Of a stretch of DNA of 64,000 bases, positions 1 through 7,958 are shown in pieces; within the stretch, counting starts at the first letter, position 1; every line of letters starts with the position of its first letter. Under the pieces are notes generated by a model. It ran no database searches. It was not told the DNA's origin and saw only the letters and a list, made by a program, of their open reading frames with translations. The translations under genes were made by a program, and so were the position numbers. Source of the stretch: Caulobacter ginsengisoli (GTDB lineage Bacteria > Pseudomonadota > Alphaproteobacteria > Caulobacterales > Caulobacteraceae); contig NZ_JAUSVS010000001.1 in the NCBI RefSeq assembly GCF_030814835.1, forward strand, positions 1,019,909 to 1,083,908. Reading direction: 5' to 3'.

Positions 1-1875
1 CACCGGGCGGCAGCAGACATCCAGGCGAACCCGGGTATGGGCGGTGACCCCGCCGCCCTGCACGAAGGCCGCGGCCGAGTCGGCGTCGATGGCCTGGCGT
101 TCGCCCAGGGCCTTGATCTCGCCGGCGTCCAGGTCGGGGAACAGCACCTCCAGCACCTGCTGGGGCCGCACCCTGCCCCGGCCGACCGCATCGTAGAGTT
201 CGTCCTCGCTGGCCAGGGCGAACCGCTCCAGCGCCGGCCGCAGCGAGACGGTGCGCGACTTGCCGGCCCGCTGGATGGCGGCCTCGAACGCGGCGCGGCC
301 GGTCTTGAGGAACTCGCCCTTCTCGGCCTGGCGCATATGGCGGCGGATGGCGGAGCGGGCCCGGCCGGTCACCGTCAGCGACTGCCAGTCGCCGTGCAGC
401 TCGCGGTTGGGGCCGCGGATGACCTCGACCACATCGCCGTTCTGCAGGACGGTGCGCAACGGGCGCGGCTCGCCGTTGATCTTGGCCCCGATGGTCTCGT
501 CGCCCAGCAGGGTGTGGACGGCATAGGCGAAATCCAGCGGCATGGCCCCGCGCGGCAGGGTGATCAGCCGGCCCTTGGGGGTGAAGACGAACACCTGGTC
601 GAGGAACATCTCCAGCTTGGCGTTCTCGACCAGCTCTTCGGAGTCGCCGCCATGCTCGAGCACCTGAACCAGCTGGCGCAGGTTGGCCAGCGGGTCGCGG
701 CCGCCCTCGGCCTCCATGGCCTCCTGGTCGAAGCCGTAGCTGTGGTTCTTGTAGCGCCAGTGGGCCGCCACGCCGTCCTCGGCCACCCGGTCCATGTTCT
801 CGGTGCGGATCTGCATCTCGATCCGCATGCCCTTGGCCCCGATCACCGTGGTGTGCAGCGAGCGGTAGTTGTTGCGCTTGGGCGTGGAGATGAAGTCCTT
901 GAACCGCTCGGGCACGCAGGGCCAGGCGCGGTGGATCAGGCCCAGGGCCCGGTAGCAGTCGGCGTCGCTGTCGACGATCACCCGGAAGGCGTAGATGTCC
1001 GACAGCTGGGAGAAGCCGATCGATTTGCGCTGCAGCTTGCGCCAGATCGAGAAGGGATGCTTCTCGCGCCCGAACACCCGGGCCGGAACGCCGTCGTCGA
1101 CCAGCAGCTGCATGATGTCGGCGCTGACCTTGTTGACGGCCTTGCCCTGGTCGGCCCGCAGGGTGTCCAGCCGGCGCAGGATGGCGTTGCGGGCCACCGG
1201 GTTGAGCTGCTCGAAGGCCAGCTCCTCCAGCTCCGAACAGATGCGGTGGCAGCCGATGTTGCGGGCCAGGGGCGCGTAGATGTCGAGCGTCTCGCGGGCG
1301 ATGCGTTCGCGCTTGGCCGGCTGCTTGATGAAGTTCAGCGTCCGCATGTTGTGCAGGCGGTCGGCCAGCTTGACCATCAGGACCCGGACGTCCTTGGAGA
1401 TGGCCAGGATGAACTTGCGCAGGTTCTCGGCCTGGCGGGCGTGCTCGGCGGCGAACTCCAGCTTGGAGAGCTTGGTGACCCCCTCGACCAGCTCGGCGAT
1501 CTCGGCCCCGAACAGCTTTTCGATATCGGCCTGGCTGACCTCGGTGTCCTCGATGACATCGTGCAGCAGGGCGGTGACGATGGTGGCGGTATCCAGCCTG
1601 TAGTCGGTCAGGATGCCGGCCACCTCGATCGGGTGGGCGAAATAGGGGTCGCCCGAGGCCCGCTTCTGCGAGCCGTGCATGCGGACGGCATAGACATAGG
1701 CGCGGTTCAGCAGCGCCTCGTCGGCGTCCGGCTCATAGGCGCGAACCCGCTCGATCAGCTCGAACTGGCGCAGGAACTTGGGACCGGCGGCTTTTGGCGG
1801 CGTAGGGGCGAGTTTGGGGGTGGCGGGCTTTTCCGCCGTCAGAGGTGCGAGAGGGTCTGTGCCTTCTGGGCTCAG
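1..1875 (-). CDS. spoT: Bifunctional (p)ppGpp synthetase/hydrolase SpoT/Rel, 3' end outside window
   Basis: Stringent-response enzyme that makes and degrades (p)ppGpp in the cytoplasm. The 625 visible residues contain the hydrolase motif HDVIEDT near residue 90, the synthetase region with RFKD (the RXKD form typical of bifunctional enzymes) followed by the [12 protein letters not shown] and [10 protein letters not shown] segments, then a TGS domain ([16 protein letters not shown]). The C-terminal regulatory part is cut off by the window edge. No ATG, GTG or TTG lies in frame between the upstream stop and the start of the conserved domain. The best start is a CTG with AGGAGG seven bases before it, and it shares CTGA with the rpoZ stop, the same geometry as the usual ATGA coupling. 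Co-transcribed with rpoZ. The family call is firm; the start codon is an inference. Confidence 0.93.
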   Translation of the reverse strand, partial: MSPEGTDPLAPLTAEKPATPKLAPTPPKAAGPKFLRQFELIERVRAYEPDADEALLNRAYVYAVRMHGSQKRASGDPYFAHPIEVAGILTDYRLDTATIVTALLHDVIEDTEVSQADIEKLFGAEIAELVEGVTKLSKLEFAAEHARQAENLRKFILAISKDVRVLMVKLADRLHNMRTLNFIKQPAKRERIARETLDIYAPLARNIGCHRICSELEELAFEQLNPVARNAILRRLDTLRADQGKAVNKVSADIMQLLVDDGVPARVFGREKHPFSIWRKLQRKSIGFSQLSDIYAFRVIVDSDADCYRALGLIHRAWPCVPERFKDFISTPKRNNYRSLHTTVIGAKGMRIEMQIRTENMDRVAEDGVAAHWRYKNHSYGFDQEAMEAEGGRDPLANLRQLVQVLEHGGDSEELVENAKLEMFLDQVFVFTPKGRLITLPRGAMPLDFAYAVHTLLGDETIGAKINGEPRPLRTVLQNGDVVEVIRGPNRELHGDWQSLTVTGRARSAIRRHMRQAEKGEFLKTGRAAFEAAIQRAGKSRTVSLRPALERFALASEDELYDAVGRGRVRPQQVLEVLFPDLDAGEIKALGERQAIDADSAAAFVQGGGVTAHTRVRLDVCCRPV

Positions 1876-2231
1876 TACCGCTCCTCCTGACCGCCGTCAC
1901 GGTCGCTCTGCAGGGCGCGGATCAGTTCCTGTTCGCTCATCTGCATGTGGGTCGGATCCGACAGCAGGGCGATGGTTTCCGCCTCTTCCTCGGCTTCCGA
2001 GCGCTCGTCGACGCGTTGCAGCGTCGTGATCAGATGTTCCTTCAGCGCCTCGTGATCGACCACGTCGTCGGCGATCTCGCGCAGGGCGCAGACCGGGTTC
2101 TTGTCGTTGTCGCGGTCGACGAGCAGGGTGGCGCCGGCCGAGATGGCGCGGGCGCGATGGGCCGACAGCAGCACCAGGCTGAAGCGGTTGGGAACTCGTT
2201 CGACGCAATCTTCGACGGTGACGCGGGCCAT
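1872..2231 (-). CDS. rpoZ: RNA polymerase omega subunit
   Basis: 119-residue omega subunit, which helps assemble RNA polymerase by holding the beta-prime subunit. The N-terminus [17 protein letters not shown] and the following helix ([14 protein letters not shown]) match the family closely; the acidic C-terminal tail is usual for alphaproteobacteria. It is the first gene of an rpoZ-spoT operon, the common arrangement, and its stop codon overlaps the inferred CTG start of spoT. A promoter-like pair of hexamers lies just upstream. Confidence 0.96.
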   Translation of the reverse strand: MARVTVEDCVERVPNRFSLVLLSAHRARAISAGATLLVDRDNDKNPVCALREIADDVVDHEALKEHLITTLQRVDERSEAEEEAETIALLSDPTHMQMSEQELIRALQSDRDGGQEERY

Positions 2232-2262
2232 GGAGACTCTCAGGTGGTGCTGGGAACCGGGC

Positions 2263-2291
2263 TACATAGAGATTTCGGGGCCATTGTGCAA
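2263..2291 (-). promoter_or_regulatory. Candidate housekeeping promoter of rpoZ-spoT
   Basis: On the minus strand TTGCAC and TATGTA are separated by exactly 17 bases, ending about 32 bases before the rpoZ start. This fits a sigma70-type promoter. It is judged by eye only; the hexamers are imperfect. Confidence 0.45.
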
Positions 2292-2313
2292 TGCCGCATA
2301 GGGTTTGTCACCC

Positions 2314-3249
2314 TTAGTCGGGCGGGTGGAAGAGGATGGGTATGCGCACCGTGCCGCCGCCGACGGGCGAGCCGTCCCTGGCCAGGGGCTTCATCCTGAA
2401 TTTCGAGGTCACCTTGAGGGCCGCTTCGCCAAAGCCTTCGCCCTCCGGGGTCTCGGAGATCAGCGAGCAATAGACCAGCGTGCCCAGGCTGGTGACGTCG
2501 CAGCTGATGATCGCCTTGCCGGACAGGCTCAGCGTCCGGGCCCGCGCCGGATAAACCTTCTCCAGGTCCTCGCCCGAGGGGCGGCGCGTCCAGTCCGGCG
2601 AGGTGATCCTGGCCATGGGAAGCGGCGTCGGACAGGTCAGCGGCGTGGCGGCCAGCGCGCGAGCCTGAGCCATGGCCGTGGCGCCCAGGGCCTGGCGGGC
2701 GGCATTGTCGTTCCGCCAGGTCCAGCGCTCAAGGACCCTGCCGTCATCGGTGCGGATCGTCAGTTCGATCTGCCGCGCCGCCAGCACGACCGCGGGGTCC
2801 AGATTGACCCACATATCGAAGGCGAGCTTTGAGCCCGCGATCACGGGCTTGGCGTCTCCCGGTTGGACCGGGATCATCGGCTTGTAGAAGCGATAGGCGA
2901 AGCTGCGGACGGGCGGGCCGCCATCGACCGAGGCTTCCAGCGTCAGGCTCTCCGCCTTCGCCTCCGTCGAGCCGGTGGCCTGGAGGCGGACGCGCCCCGG
3001 CAGGGCCGCCGACTGTCCGATCTCGTCGACGGGGCGATCCCATGCGGCCGCCGACAGGCTGAACCCCTCGGGCGATTTTACTGACCAGCTGTAGAGGGCG
3101 GTCTTGAACTGGCCGGCCGCGTCATAGGCCAGCGACACCTTGACCTCGCCGGCGGGCCCGCTGGCGGCGCCGTCGCAAAGGGTGTCGGCCTGGGCCGTTG
3201 TGTTCAGCGCGGCAAGGCCCAGGGCCAGACCGAGGATCAGGGCTTTCAT
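2314..3249 (-). CDS. Secreted protein with C-terminal TonB-like domain
   Basis: 311 residues with a signal peptide (cleavage likely after QAD/AQA near residue 21), a central region of unknown fold, and a C-terminal TonB-type domain from about residue 215. That domain carries the family pattern GFGEAALKVTSKFRMKP and two cysteines ten residues apart (ISCDVTSLGTLVYCSL). Unlike classical TonB it shows no long N-terminal membrane anchor or proline-rich spacer, so it is probably periplasmic and may not energise outer-membrane receptors. A shorter paralogue with the same cysteine pair lies about 3.3 kb downstream. Precise role unknown. Confidence 0.8.
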   Translation of the reverse strand: MKALILGLALGLAALNTTAQADTLCDGAASGPAGEVKVSLAYDAAGQFKTALYSWSVKSPEGFSLSAAAWDRPVDEIGQSAALPGRVRLQATGSTEAKAESLTLEASVDGGPPVRSFAYRFYKPMIPVQPGDAKPVIAGSKLAFDMWVNLDPAVVLAARQIELTIRTDDGRVLERWTWRNDNAARQALGATAMAQARALAATPLTCPTPLPMARITSPDWTRRPSGEDLEKVYPARARTLSLSGKAIISCDVTSLGTLVYCSLISETPEGEGFGEAALKVTSKFRMKPLARDGSPVGGGTVRIPILFHPPD

Positions 3250-3270
3250 CGCACGCTCCCCCAGGGTCGG

Positions 3271-3801
3271 TCAGGCTGACGGTGTGATGGGCCGGGCGTC
3301 AAGGCCGACCGTGGCGGCGGTTGCCAGTTCGGCGGCGCTTCGGTCCCGCCGAGGATGGCGCCAAGCGGGCCGCACCTGGGCCAGCGGGCCCATCACGAAC
3401 AGTCGCTCATGGGCCCTGGGGTGCGGCAGGGTCAGGCCCGGCTCGTCGAGGATCAGCTGGCCAAAGGCTACGATATCCAGGTCGAGGGTCCGGGCGGCGT
3501 TCACCTCGCCCCTCTCTCGCCCGAACGCCCTCTCGATCCGGTTGAGCGCCTCCAGCACCGCGCGCGGCGAGAGCGTCGTCTCGACAATGGCCACGCCGTT
3601 CGTATAGGCAGGCGCCGTTGGATCGGGCCAGGCGGCCGATCGCCACCAGCCGGATCTGACCGTCACGGTCAGGCCCTCGGTGGCGAACATCGCCAAAGCC
3701 GCTTCCAGCAAGGCCGCGCCTGACGGGTAGGCTCCGGGCAGATTACAGCCCAGGGCGACGACCACAGCCGGTTCATTCTTGGTGTTGATATTTTCGCTCA
3801 A
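3271..3801 (-). CDS. folK: 2-amino-4-hydroxy-6-hydroxymethyldihydropteridine pyrophosphokinase
   Basis: HPPK transfers pyrophosphate from ATP to 6-hydroxymethyl-dihydropterin in folate synthesis. The 176-residue protein has ALGCNLPG near residue 16, the signature NAARTLDLDIVAFG at 101-114 with its metal-binding aspartates, and PHPRAHERLFV at 126-136. The longest frame begins with TTG; a GTG ten codons later (just before VVALGCN) is an alternative start, and neither has a strong ribosome-binding site. It stands next to, and divergent from, the NYN-domain gene. Confidence 0.93.
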   Translation of the reverse strand: MSENINTKNEPAVVVALGCNLPGAYPSGAALLEAALAMFATEGLTVTVRSGWWRSAAWPDPTAPAYTNGVAIVETTLSPRAVLEALNRIERAFGRERGEVNAARTLDLDIVAFGQLILDEPGLTLPHPRAHERLFVMGPLAQVRPAWRHPRRDRSAAELATAATVGLDARPITPSA

Positions 3802-3814
3802 AGGTTTGACGCAA

Positions 3815-4414
3815 ATGACTTTCTATCCGACCGACCGTATGGCCCTGTTCATCGACGGCGCCAACCTCTACTCCCAGGCCAAGGCCCTGGGCTTCGACAT
3901 CGACTACAAGAAGCTGCTGGACGAGTTCCGCAAGCGCGGCGTGCTGATCCGCGCCTACTACTACACCGCCCTGGTCGAGAACGACGACTACAGCCCCATC
4001 CGGCCACTGGTCGACTGGCTGGACTACAACGGCTTCACCCTGGTGACCAAGTCGGCCCGGGAATACACCGACAGCCAGGGCCGCAAACGCTGGCGCGGCG
4101 ACATGGATGTCGAGATCGCCGTCGACATGCTGGAGATGGCGACCCACGCCGACCACCTGGTGCTGTTCTCGGGCGACGGCGACTTCCGCGCCCTGGTCGA
4201 GGCGGTGCAGCGCAAGGGCGTCCGCGTGACCGTGGTCTCCACCGTCAAGAGCCAGCCGCCGATGGTCTCGGACGACCTGCGCCGGCAATGCGACAACTTC
4301 GTCGACCTGGCGGACCTGGGCGACATCATCGGCCGCCCCGCCCGCCCTGCCCCGCCGAGATTCCTGCAGGGCGAGCGCACCCGGGCCGAACTGGAAGCCG
4401 ATGACGAACTCTGA
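3815..4414 (+). CDS. NYN-domain (LabA/PIN-like) ribonuclease-family protein
   Basis: 199 residues. The NYN fold is seen from the first acidic motif MALFIDGANLY near residue 9, a middle cluster RGDMDVEIAVDML, and the third motif LFSGDGDFRALVEA; these aspartates form the metal site in PIN/NYN nucleases. The family includes LabA-like proteins that probably cut RNA. The chosen ATG begins MTFYPTDRM; a longer frame exists twelve codons upstream but overlaps folK's start on the other strand. The 3' end overlaps the next gene by 14 bases, so the two are probably translated together. Substrate unknown. Confidence 0.88.
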   Translation: MTFYPTDRMALFIDGANLYSQAKALGFDIDYKKLLDEFRKRGVLIRAYYYTALVENDDYSPIRPLVDWLDYNGFTLVTKSAREYTDSQGRKRWRGDMDVEIAVDMLEMATHADHLVLFSGDGDFRALVEAVQRKGVRVTVVSTVKSQPPMVSDDLRRQCDNFVDLADLGDIIGRPARPAPPRFLQGERTRAELEADDEL

Positions 4415-5036
4415 GCCGGCGCCCGACTGCCCGCTCTGCCCAAGGCTGGTCGCCTATCGGAACGTCAACGAAGCGGCCCACCCCGAGTGGTTCAACGGCG
4501 CCGTCCCCTCCTGGGGCGACCGTAACGGCCGGCTGCTGGTCGCGGGGCTGGCCCCCGGCCGCCAGGGCGCCAACCGCACCGGCCGGCCCTTCACCGGCGA
4601 CCATGCCGGCTGGCTGCTCTACGAGACCCTGGGCAAGCTCGGTTTCGCCGCCGGTGAGTTCCAGGCCCGCACCGACGACGGCCTGACCCTGACCGACTGC
4701 TACATCACCAACGCCGTCCGCTGCGCCCCGCCCGGCAACAAGCCCGAGACCAGCGAAGAGAACACCTGCCGCCAGTTCCTCTCGGCCACCATCGCGGCGA
4801 TGCCGAACCTGAAGGTCATCGTCACCCTGGGCGACGTCTCGCGGCGCAATGTGCTGAAGGCCATCGGTCTGAAGGCCTCGGCGGGCATCCCGGGGCACGG
4901 CTCGGAGATGCAGGCCGGGCCCTACTGGCTGATCAACAGCTACCACTGCTCACGGCTGAACACGAACACCGGCCGCCTGACCCCGGCGATGTTCGAGGAT
5001 GTGTTTCGCCGGGCGCGGGAGATGATCGAAGGATAG
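4401..5036 (+). CDS. Uracil-DNA glycosylase, family 5 (UdgB type, iron-sulfur)
   Basis: 211 residues. Removes uracil, and in this family also hypoxanthine or other deaminated bases, from DNA. The first motif GLAPGRQGANRTGRPFTGD matches family 5, which lacks the polar catalytic residue of family 1. The second motif NSYHCSRLNTNTGRLT is also typical. Cysteines in CPLCPRLVAYR, AVRCAPPGNKP and ENTCRQF are placed as expected for a 4Fe-4S cluster. It overlaps the upstream NYN gene by 14 bases. Family-level call is confident; the exact substrate range cannot be read from sequence. Confidence 0.9.
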   Translation: MTNSEPAPDCPLCPRLVAYRNVNEAAHPEWFNGAVPSWGDRNGRLLVAGLAPGRQGANRTGRPFTGDHAGWLLYETLGKLGFAAGEFQARTDDGLTLTDCYITNAVRCAPPGNKPETSEENTCRQFLSATIAAMPNLKVIVTLGDVSRRNVLKAIGLKASAGIPGHGSEMQAGPYWLINSYHCSRLNTNTGRLTPAMFEDVFRRAREMIEG

Positions 5037-5044
5037 CTCGGCCT

Positions 5045-5181
5045 AACTCCCTCCCCTTTATGGGGAGGGACGGCGTCGAAGACGCCAGGGTGGGGCTCCC
5101 ACCTGTCAGGCAAATCACCCGGGTTAAGTTCCCCACCCGGGTCGCTGCGCGACCGTCCCTCCCCATAAAGGGGAGGGAGTT
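5045..5181 (+). repeat. Palindromic repeat element with 29-bp perfect terminal inverted repeats (REPIN/MITE-like)
   Basis: The left arm (5045-5073) and right arm (5153-5181) are exact reverse complements over 29 bases. Each arm is itself a near-palindrome, CCCTCCCC-N5-GGGGAGGG. Complementarity continues inside (GGGTGGGG against CCCCACCC), so the whole 137 bases can fold into a long cruciform or RNA hairpin. It fills the space between the convergent udgB-like and thiolase genes and has no coding capacity. Such elements are often dispersed in Caulobacteraceae genomes; I see no second copy in this window. Confidence 0.8.
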
Positions 5182-5200
5182 TCTTGGCCGCGTCTTTCGC

Positions 5201-6373
5201 CTAGTAGATCTCGAACAGCCCGGCGCCGCCCTGGCCGCCGCCGATGCACATGGTCACCACGCCCCACTTGGCGCCGCGGCGCTTGCCTTCCTGCAGCAGG
5301 TGGCCGGTGCAGCGGGCGCCGGTCATGCCGAAGGGGTGGCCGATGGAGATGGAGCCGCCGTTGACGTTGTATTTCGCCGGGTCGATGCCCAGGCGGTCGC
5401 GGCTGTAGAGGCACTGCGAGGCGAAGGCCTCGTTCAGCTCCCAGATGTCGATGTCGTCGACTGTGAGGCCCTGGCGGGCCAGCAGCTTGGGCACCGCGAA
5501 CACCGGGCCGATGCCCATCTCGTCGGGCTCGCAGCCGGCGGCCGCCCAGGACACGAAGCGGCCCATGGGGGTCAGGCCGCGCTTTTCGGCTTCCTTGGCT
5601 TCCATGACCACCACGGCGGCGGCGCCGTCGCTGAGCTGGCTGGCGTTGCCGGCGGTGACGAAGTTGCCCTCGCCCTTGACCGGGGCCAGCGAGGCCAGGC
5701 CCTCGAGGGTGGTCTCGGGACGGTTGCACTCGTCCTTGGAGACCACGTAGTCGACGATGGACTCTTCCTTGGTCTCCTTGTTGACCACCTTCATCTTGGT
5801 GTTCATCGGGACGATCTCGTCCTTGAACAGGTTGGCCTGCTGGGCGGCGGCCATGCGCTGCTGGGACTGCAGGCTGTACTCGTCCTGGTATTCGCGGGAG
5901 AGGCCATAGCGCTTGGCGACGATGTCGGCGGTATCGATCATGGCCATGAAGATGGCCGGGGCGATCTTGGTCAGTTCCGGGTCGGTGGCGGCCGGGCCGC
6001 CCGCCCCGCCGCCGGGAATGGAGATCGACTCCACCCCGCCAGCCACCACGCAGTCGGCGCCGTCGCCGCGCACATGGTTGGCGGCCATGGCGATGGCCTG
6101 CAGGCCCGAGGAGCAGAAGCGGTTGATGGTCACGCCCGCCGTGGTCACCGGCATGCCGGCCAGCAACGCCGCCTGGCGGCCGATATTGGCCGCGCCATGG
6201 GCGTTGTTGCCCAGGTAGCAGTCCTCGACGAAGTCCAGCTCGACGCCCGAGCGCGCCACGGCGTGCTTGATGGCGTGGGCGGCCATGGTCATGGGCGGGG
6301 TGACGTTGAACCCGCCGCGGCCGGCCTTGGCCAGCCCAGTGCGGGCGTAGGAGACGATGACGGCTTCGCGCAT
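5201..6373 (-). CDS. Acetyl-CoA C-acyltransferase (thiolase)
   Basis: 390 residues, the usual thiolase length. The nucleophilic cysteine is in NRFCSSGLQAIAM (residue 87), the conserved histidine in SISIGHPFGMTGARC, and the second catalytic cysteine in TMCIGGGQGGAGLFE at the C-terminus. It cleaves 3-ketoacyl-CoA or condenses two acetyl-CoA. Sequence alone does not separate a beta-oxidation (FadA) from a biosynthetic role, but the overall sequence resembles FadA-like enzymes. The start at MREAVIV is chosen because upstream codons run into unrelated intergenic sequence. A perfect 14-bp palindrome lies 49-62 bases upstream. Confidence 0.92.
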   Translation of the reverse strand: MREAVIVSYARTGLAKAGRGGFNVTPPMTMAAHAIKHAVARSGVELDFVEDCYLGNNAHGAANIGRQAALLAGMPVTTAGVTINRFCSSGLQAIAMAANHVRGDGADCVVAGGVESISIPGGGAGGPAATDPELTKIAPAIFMAMIDTADIVAKRYGLSREYQDEYSLQSQQRMAAAQQANLFKDEIVPMNTKMKVVNKETKEESIVDYVVSKDECNRPETTLEGLASLAPVKGEGNFVTAGNASQLSDGAAAVVVMEAKEAEKRGLTPMGRFVSWAAAGCEPDEMGIGPVFAVPKLLARQGLTVDDIDIWELNEAFASQCLYSRDRLGIDPAKYNVNGGSISIGHPFGMTGARCTGHLLQEGKRRGAKWGVVTMCIGGGQGGAGLFEIY

Positions 6374-6421
6374 GGGAATTTCCTGGGATGGCGTTTTCTT
6401 TGCGAACAGTCTTTTCGCATC

Positions 6422-6435
6422 CAAACGCGCGTTTG
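6422..6435. promoter_or_regulatory. Operator-like palindrome CAAACGCGCGTTTG upstream of thiolase
   Basis: A perfect 14-base palindrome in the 163-base divergent region between thiolase and a TonB-like gene. The AAAC-N4-GTTT core resembles sites of TetR-type fatty-acid-degradation regulators such as PsrA. The binding protein is not in the window; the assignment is inference. Confidence 0.45.
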
Positions 6436-6536
6436 ACAGCCCCTTCCGTTCCGCAAGTTCGAAATCCTTGTGACGCGGGGGCGGCGCGGGGCTTGCTGGT
6501 CGGCGCCCACTCGCTGAAAACCAGTCCCGGATTGAG

Positions 6537-6962
6537 ATGAGCCAGATGAGATCGATGACCCTGTTGGCGGCCCTGGTCCTGATGGGACCGGCCACCGCCG
6601 GCGCCCAGGCCCAAACGGCCGAGCCGGCCCCGGCCCGTGACTCGGCCCTCGGCCCGGCCTGGATCGCCGCGCCCACCATCACTGACCTGAAAGCCGTGTA
6701 TCCGCCGCAGGCCCGACAGGAGCGGGTCGAAGGCACGGTGATCCTGAGCTGTAAGGTCACGGCGACCGGTGAGCTGCAGGGCTGCACGGTCCTCAAAGAG
6801 AGCTCGCCCGGCGCCGGGTTCGGTCAGGCGGCCCTCAAGCTGGTCCCGAAGTACAGAATGAACCCCAGGGCCGCCGACGGCTCGTCCATGGAAGGCGCCC
6901 AGGTGGCGTTGCCCGTCCGGTTCCAGATTACCGAAGAGGGCCCGACCCCCGCTCCCGGATGA
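6537..6962 (+). CDS. Small secreted TonB-like C-terminal-domain protein
   Basis: 141 residues: a signal peptide ending near residue 24 (AGAQA), about 20 linker residues, then one TonB-type domain (DLKAVYPPQARQERVEGTV, GFGQAALKLVPKYRMNP). It has the same cysteine pair, LSC-x10-C, as the TonB-like protein at 2314-3249, which suggests a disulfide in the periplasm. There is no transmembrane anchor beyond the signal peptide and no ExbB/ExbD partner near by. Role unknown. Confidence 0.8.
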   Translation: MSQMRSMTLLAALVLMGPATAGAQAQTAEPAPARDSALGPAWIAAPTITDLKAVYPPQARQERVEGTVILSCKVTATGELQGCTVLKESSPGAGFGQAALKLVPKYRMNPRAADGSSMEGAQVALPVRFQITEEGPTPAPG

Positions 6963-6977
6963 TCCGGCCCCGAGCCG

Positions 6978-7364
6978 CTAACCGCCCTGGCTGAGCCGAA
7001 CGGCGCACATCGGCCGGGGCAGCAGCGAGACGCTGCTGGGCCTCACATCGACGCACCAGACACCCCTGTCCGGCGCGGCGGTCTTCATGAAGTCCAGCAT
7101 CAGCTCCTGCGAGAACTTCTTGCCGTCGGCCCGCACCACCGTGAAGGTCCGCGATGTCGGCCGCGAGCGGAAGCTGGCATAGTTGGGAAAGGCCCCGGTC
7201 GAGCCGCTCTGGCCGTCATCGAGCGTGACCGTGAAAGGCTGGTCGGAGCGGGAGAACACCCGAACCTCGCCGCCGGATGGCTGGGCGGTCTGGCCATAAC
7301 TGAACGGGGCGGACGCGGCGCCAGCGATAAGCAGGGCGAGCGCGATTACTGACTGAGACTTCAT
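6978..7364 (-). CDS. Hypothetical secreted protein
   Basis: 128 residues with a clear signal peptide (MKSQSVIALALLIAGAASA, cleavage probably after FSYGQ or earlier). The mature part is about 100 residues with two cysteines (VWCVD, PMCAV) and a predicted beta-rich pattern. I do not recognise the family. It is convergent with the small TonB-like gene, 15 bases apart, and is followed upstream by the parS-like region. Confidence 0.7.
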   Translation of the reverse strand: MKSQSVIALALLIAGAASAPFSYGQTAQPSGGEVRVFSRSDQPFTVTLDDGQSGSTGAFPNYASFRSRPTSRTFTVVRADGKKFSQELMLDFMKTAAPDRGVWCVDVRPSSVSLLPRPMCAVRLSQGG

Positions 7365-7447
7365 GACAAAGCCCTCCGTCTGAACGGCGGGATTTTACGC
7401 CTGATCCTGGTCGGCGCCAAACGGATGGGCCCCCATCCACCCTTCAA

Positions 7448-7463
7448 TGTTTCACGTGGAACA
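7448..7463. promoter_or_regulatory. parS: parS-like ParB-binding site
   Basis: TGTTTCACGTGGAACA differs at one base from the widely conserved chromosomal parS 16-mer TGTTTCACGTGAAACA and keeps the CACGTG core. ParB binds such sites to load SMC and segregate the origin. It lies in a 134-base non-coding gap after smpB. The flanks CAATGTT (7445-7451) and AACATTG (7471-7477) form an additional inverted repeat across it. Binding is inferred from the match only. Confidence 0.65.
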
Positions 7464-7498
7464 AAATGGGAACATTGAGGGGCGGGGCAGTTCTCGGG

Positions 7499-7951
7499 CT
7501 AACCCCGGTCCCGCATGATCCGCCCCTGCTCCCGCTTCCAGTCCCGATCAGCCTCGGTGGCGCGCTTGTCGTGCAGCTTCTTGCCCTTGGCCAGGGCCAG
7601 CTCCAGCTTGGCCATGCCCTTGTCGTTCCAATAGAGCTTGATTGGAATGATGGTGCGGCCCTCGCGCTGGACGGCGCCGATCATCTTGTCGATCTCGCGG
7701 CGTTTCAGCAGCAGTTTCCGGGGCCGGCGGGGCTCATGGTTGAAGCGGTTGGCCTTGGCGTAGGGCGGGATGTCGGCGTTGACGAGCATGATCTCGTTGC
7801 CCTCCACCGCCGCGTAGGATTCGGCGATGTTGGCCTTGCCCATGCGCAGGGACTTCACCTCGGTCCCGGTCAAGGCGATGCCCGCCTCCACGGCGTCGTC
7901 CAGAAAGTAGTCGTACCGCGCGCGGCGGTTCTCGGCGATCAGCTTGACCAT
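7499..7951 (-). CDS. smpB: SsrA-binding protein
   Basis: 150 residues. SmpB binds tmRNA and brings it to stalled ribosomes in trans-translation. Conserved segments include [46 protein letters not shown] and [20 protein letters not shown]; the basic C-terminal tail ([14 protein letters not shown]) is the part that enters the decoding centre. It follows dapA by seven bases, so the two form an operon. Confidence 0.97.
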   Translation of the reverse strand: MVKLIAENRRARYDYFLDDAVEAGIALTGTEVKSLRMGKANIAESYAAVEGNEIMLVNADIPPYAKANRFNHEPRRPRKLLLKRREIDKMIGAVQREGRTIIPIKLYWNDKGMAKLELALAKGKKLHDKRATEADRDWKREQGRIMRDRG

Positions 7952-7958
7952 GATGGCG

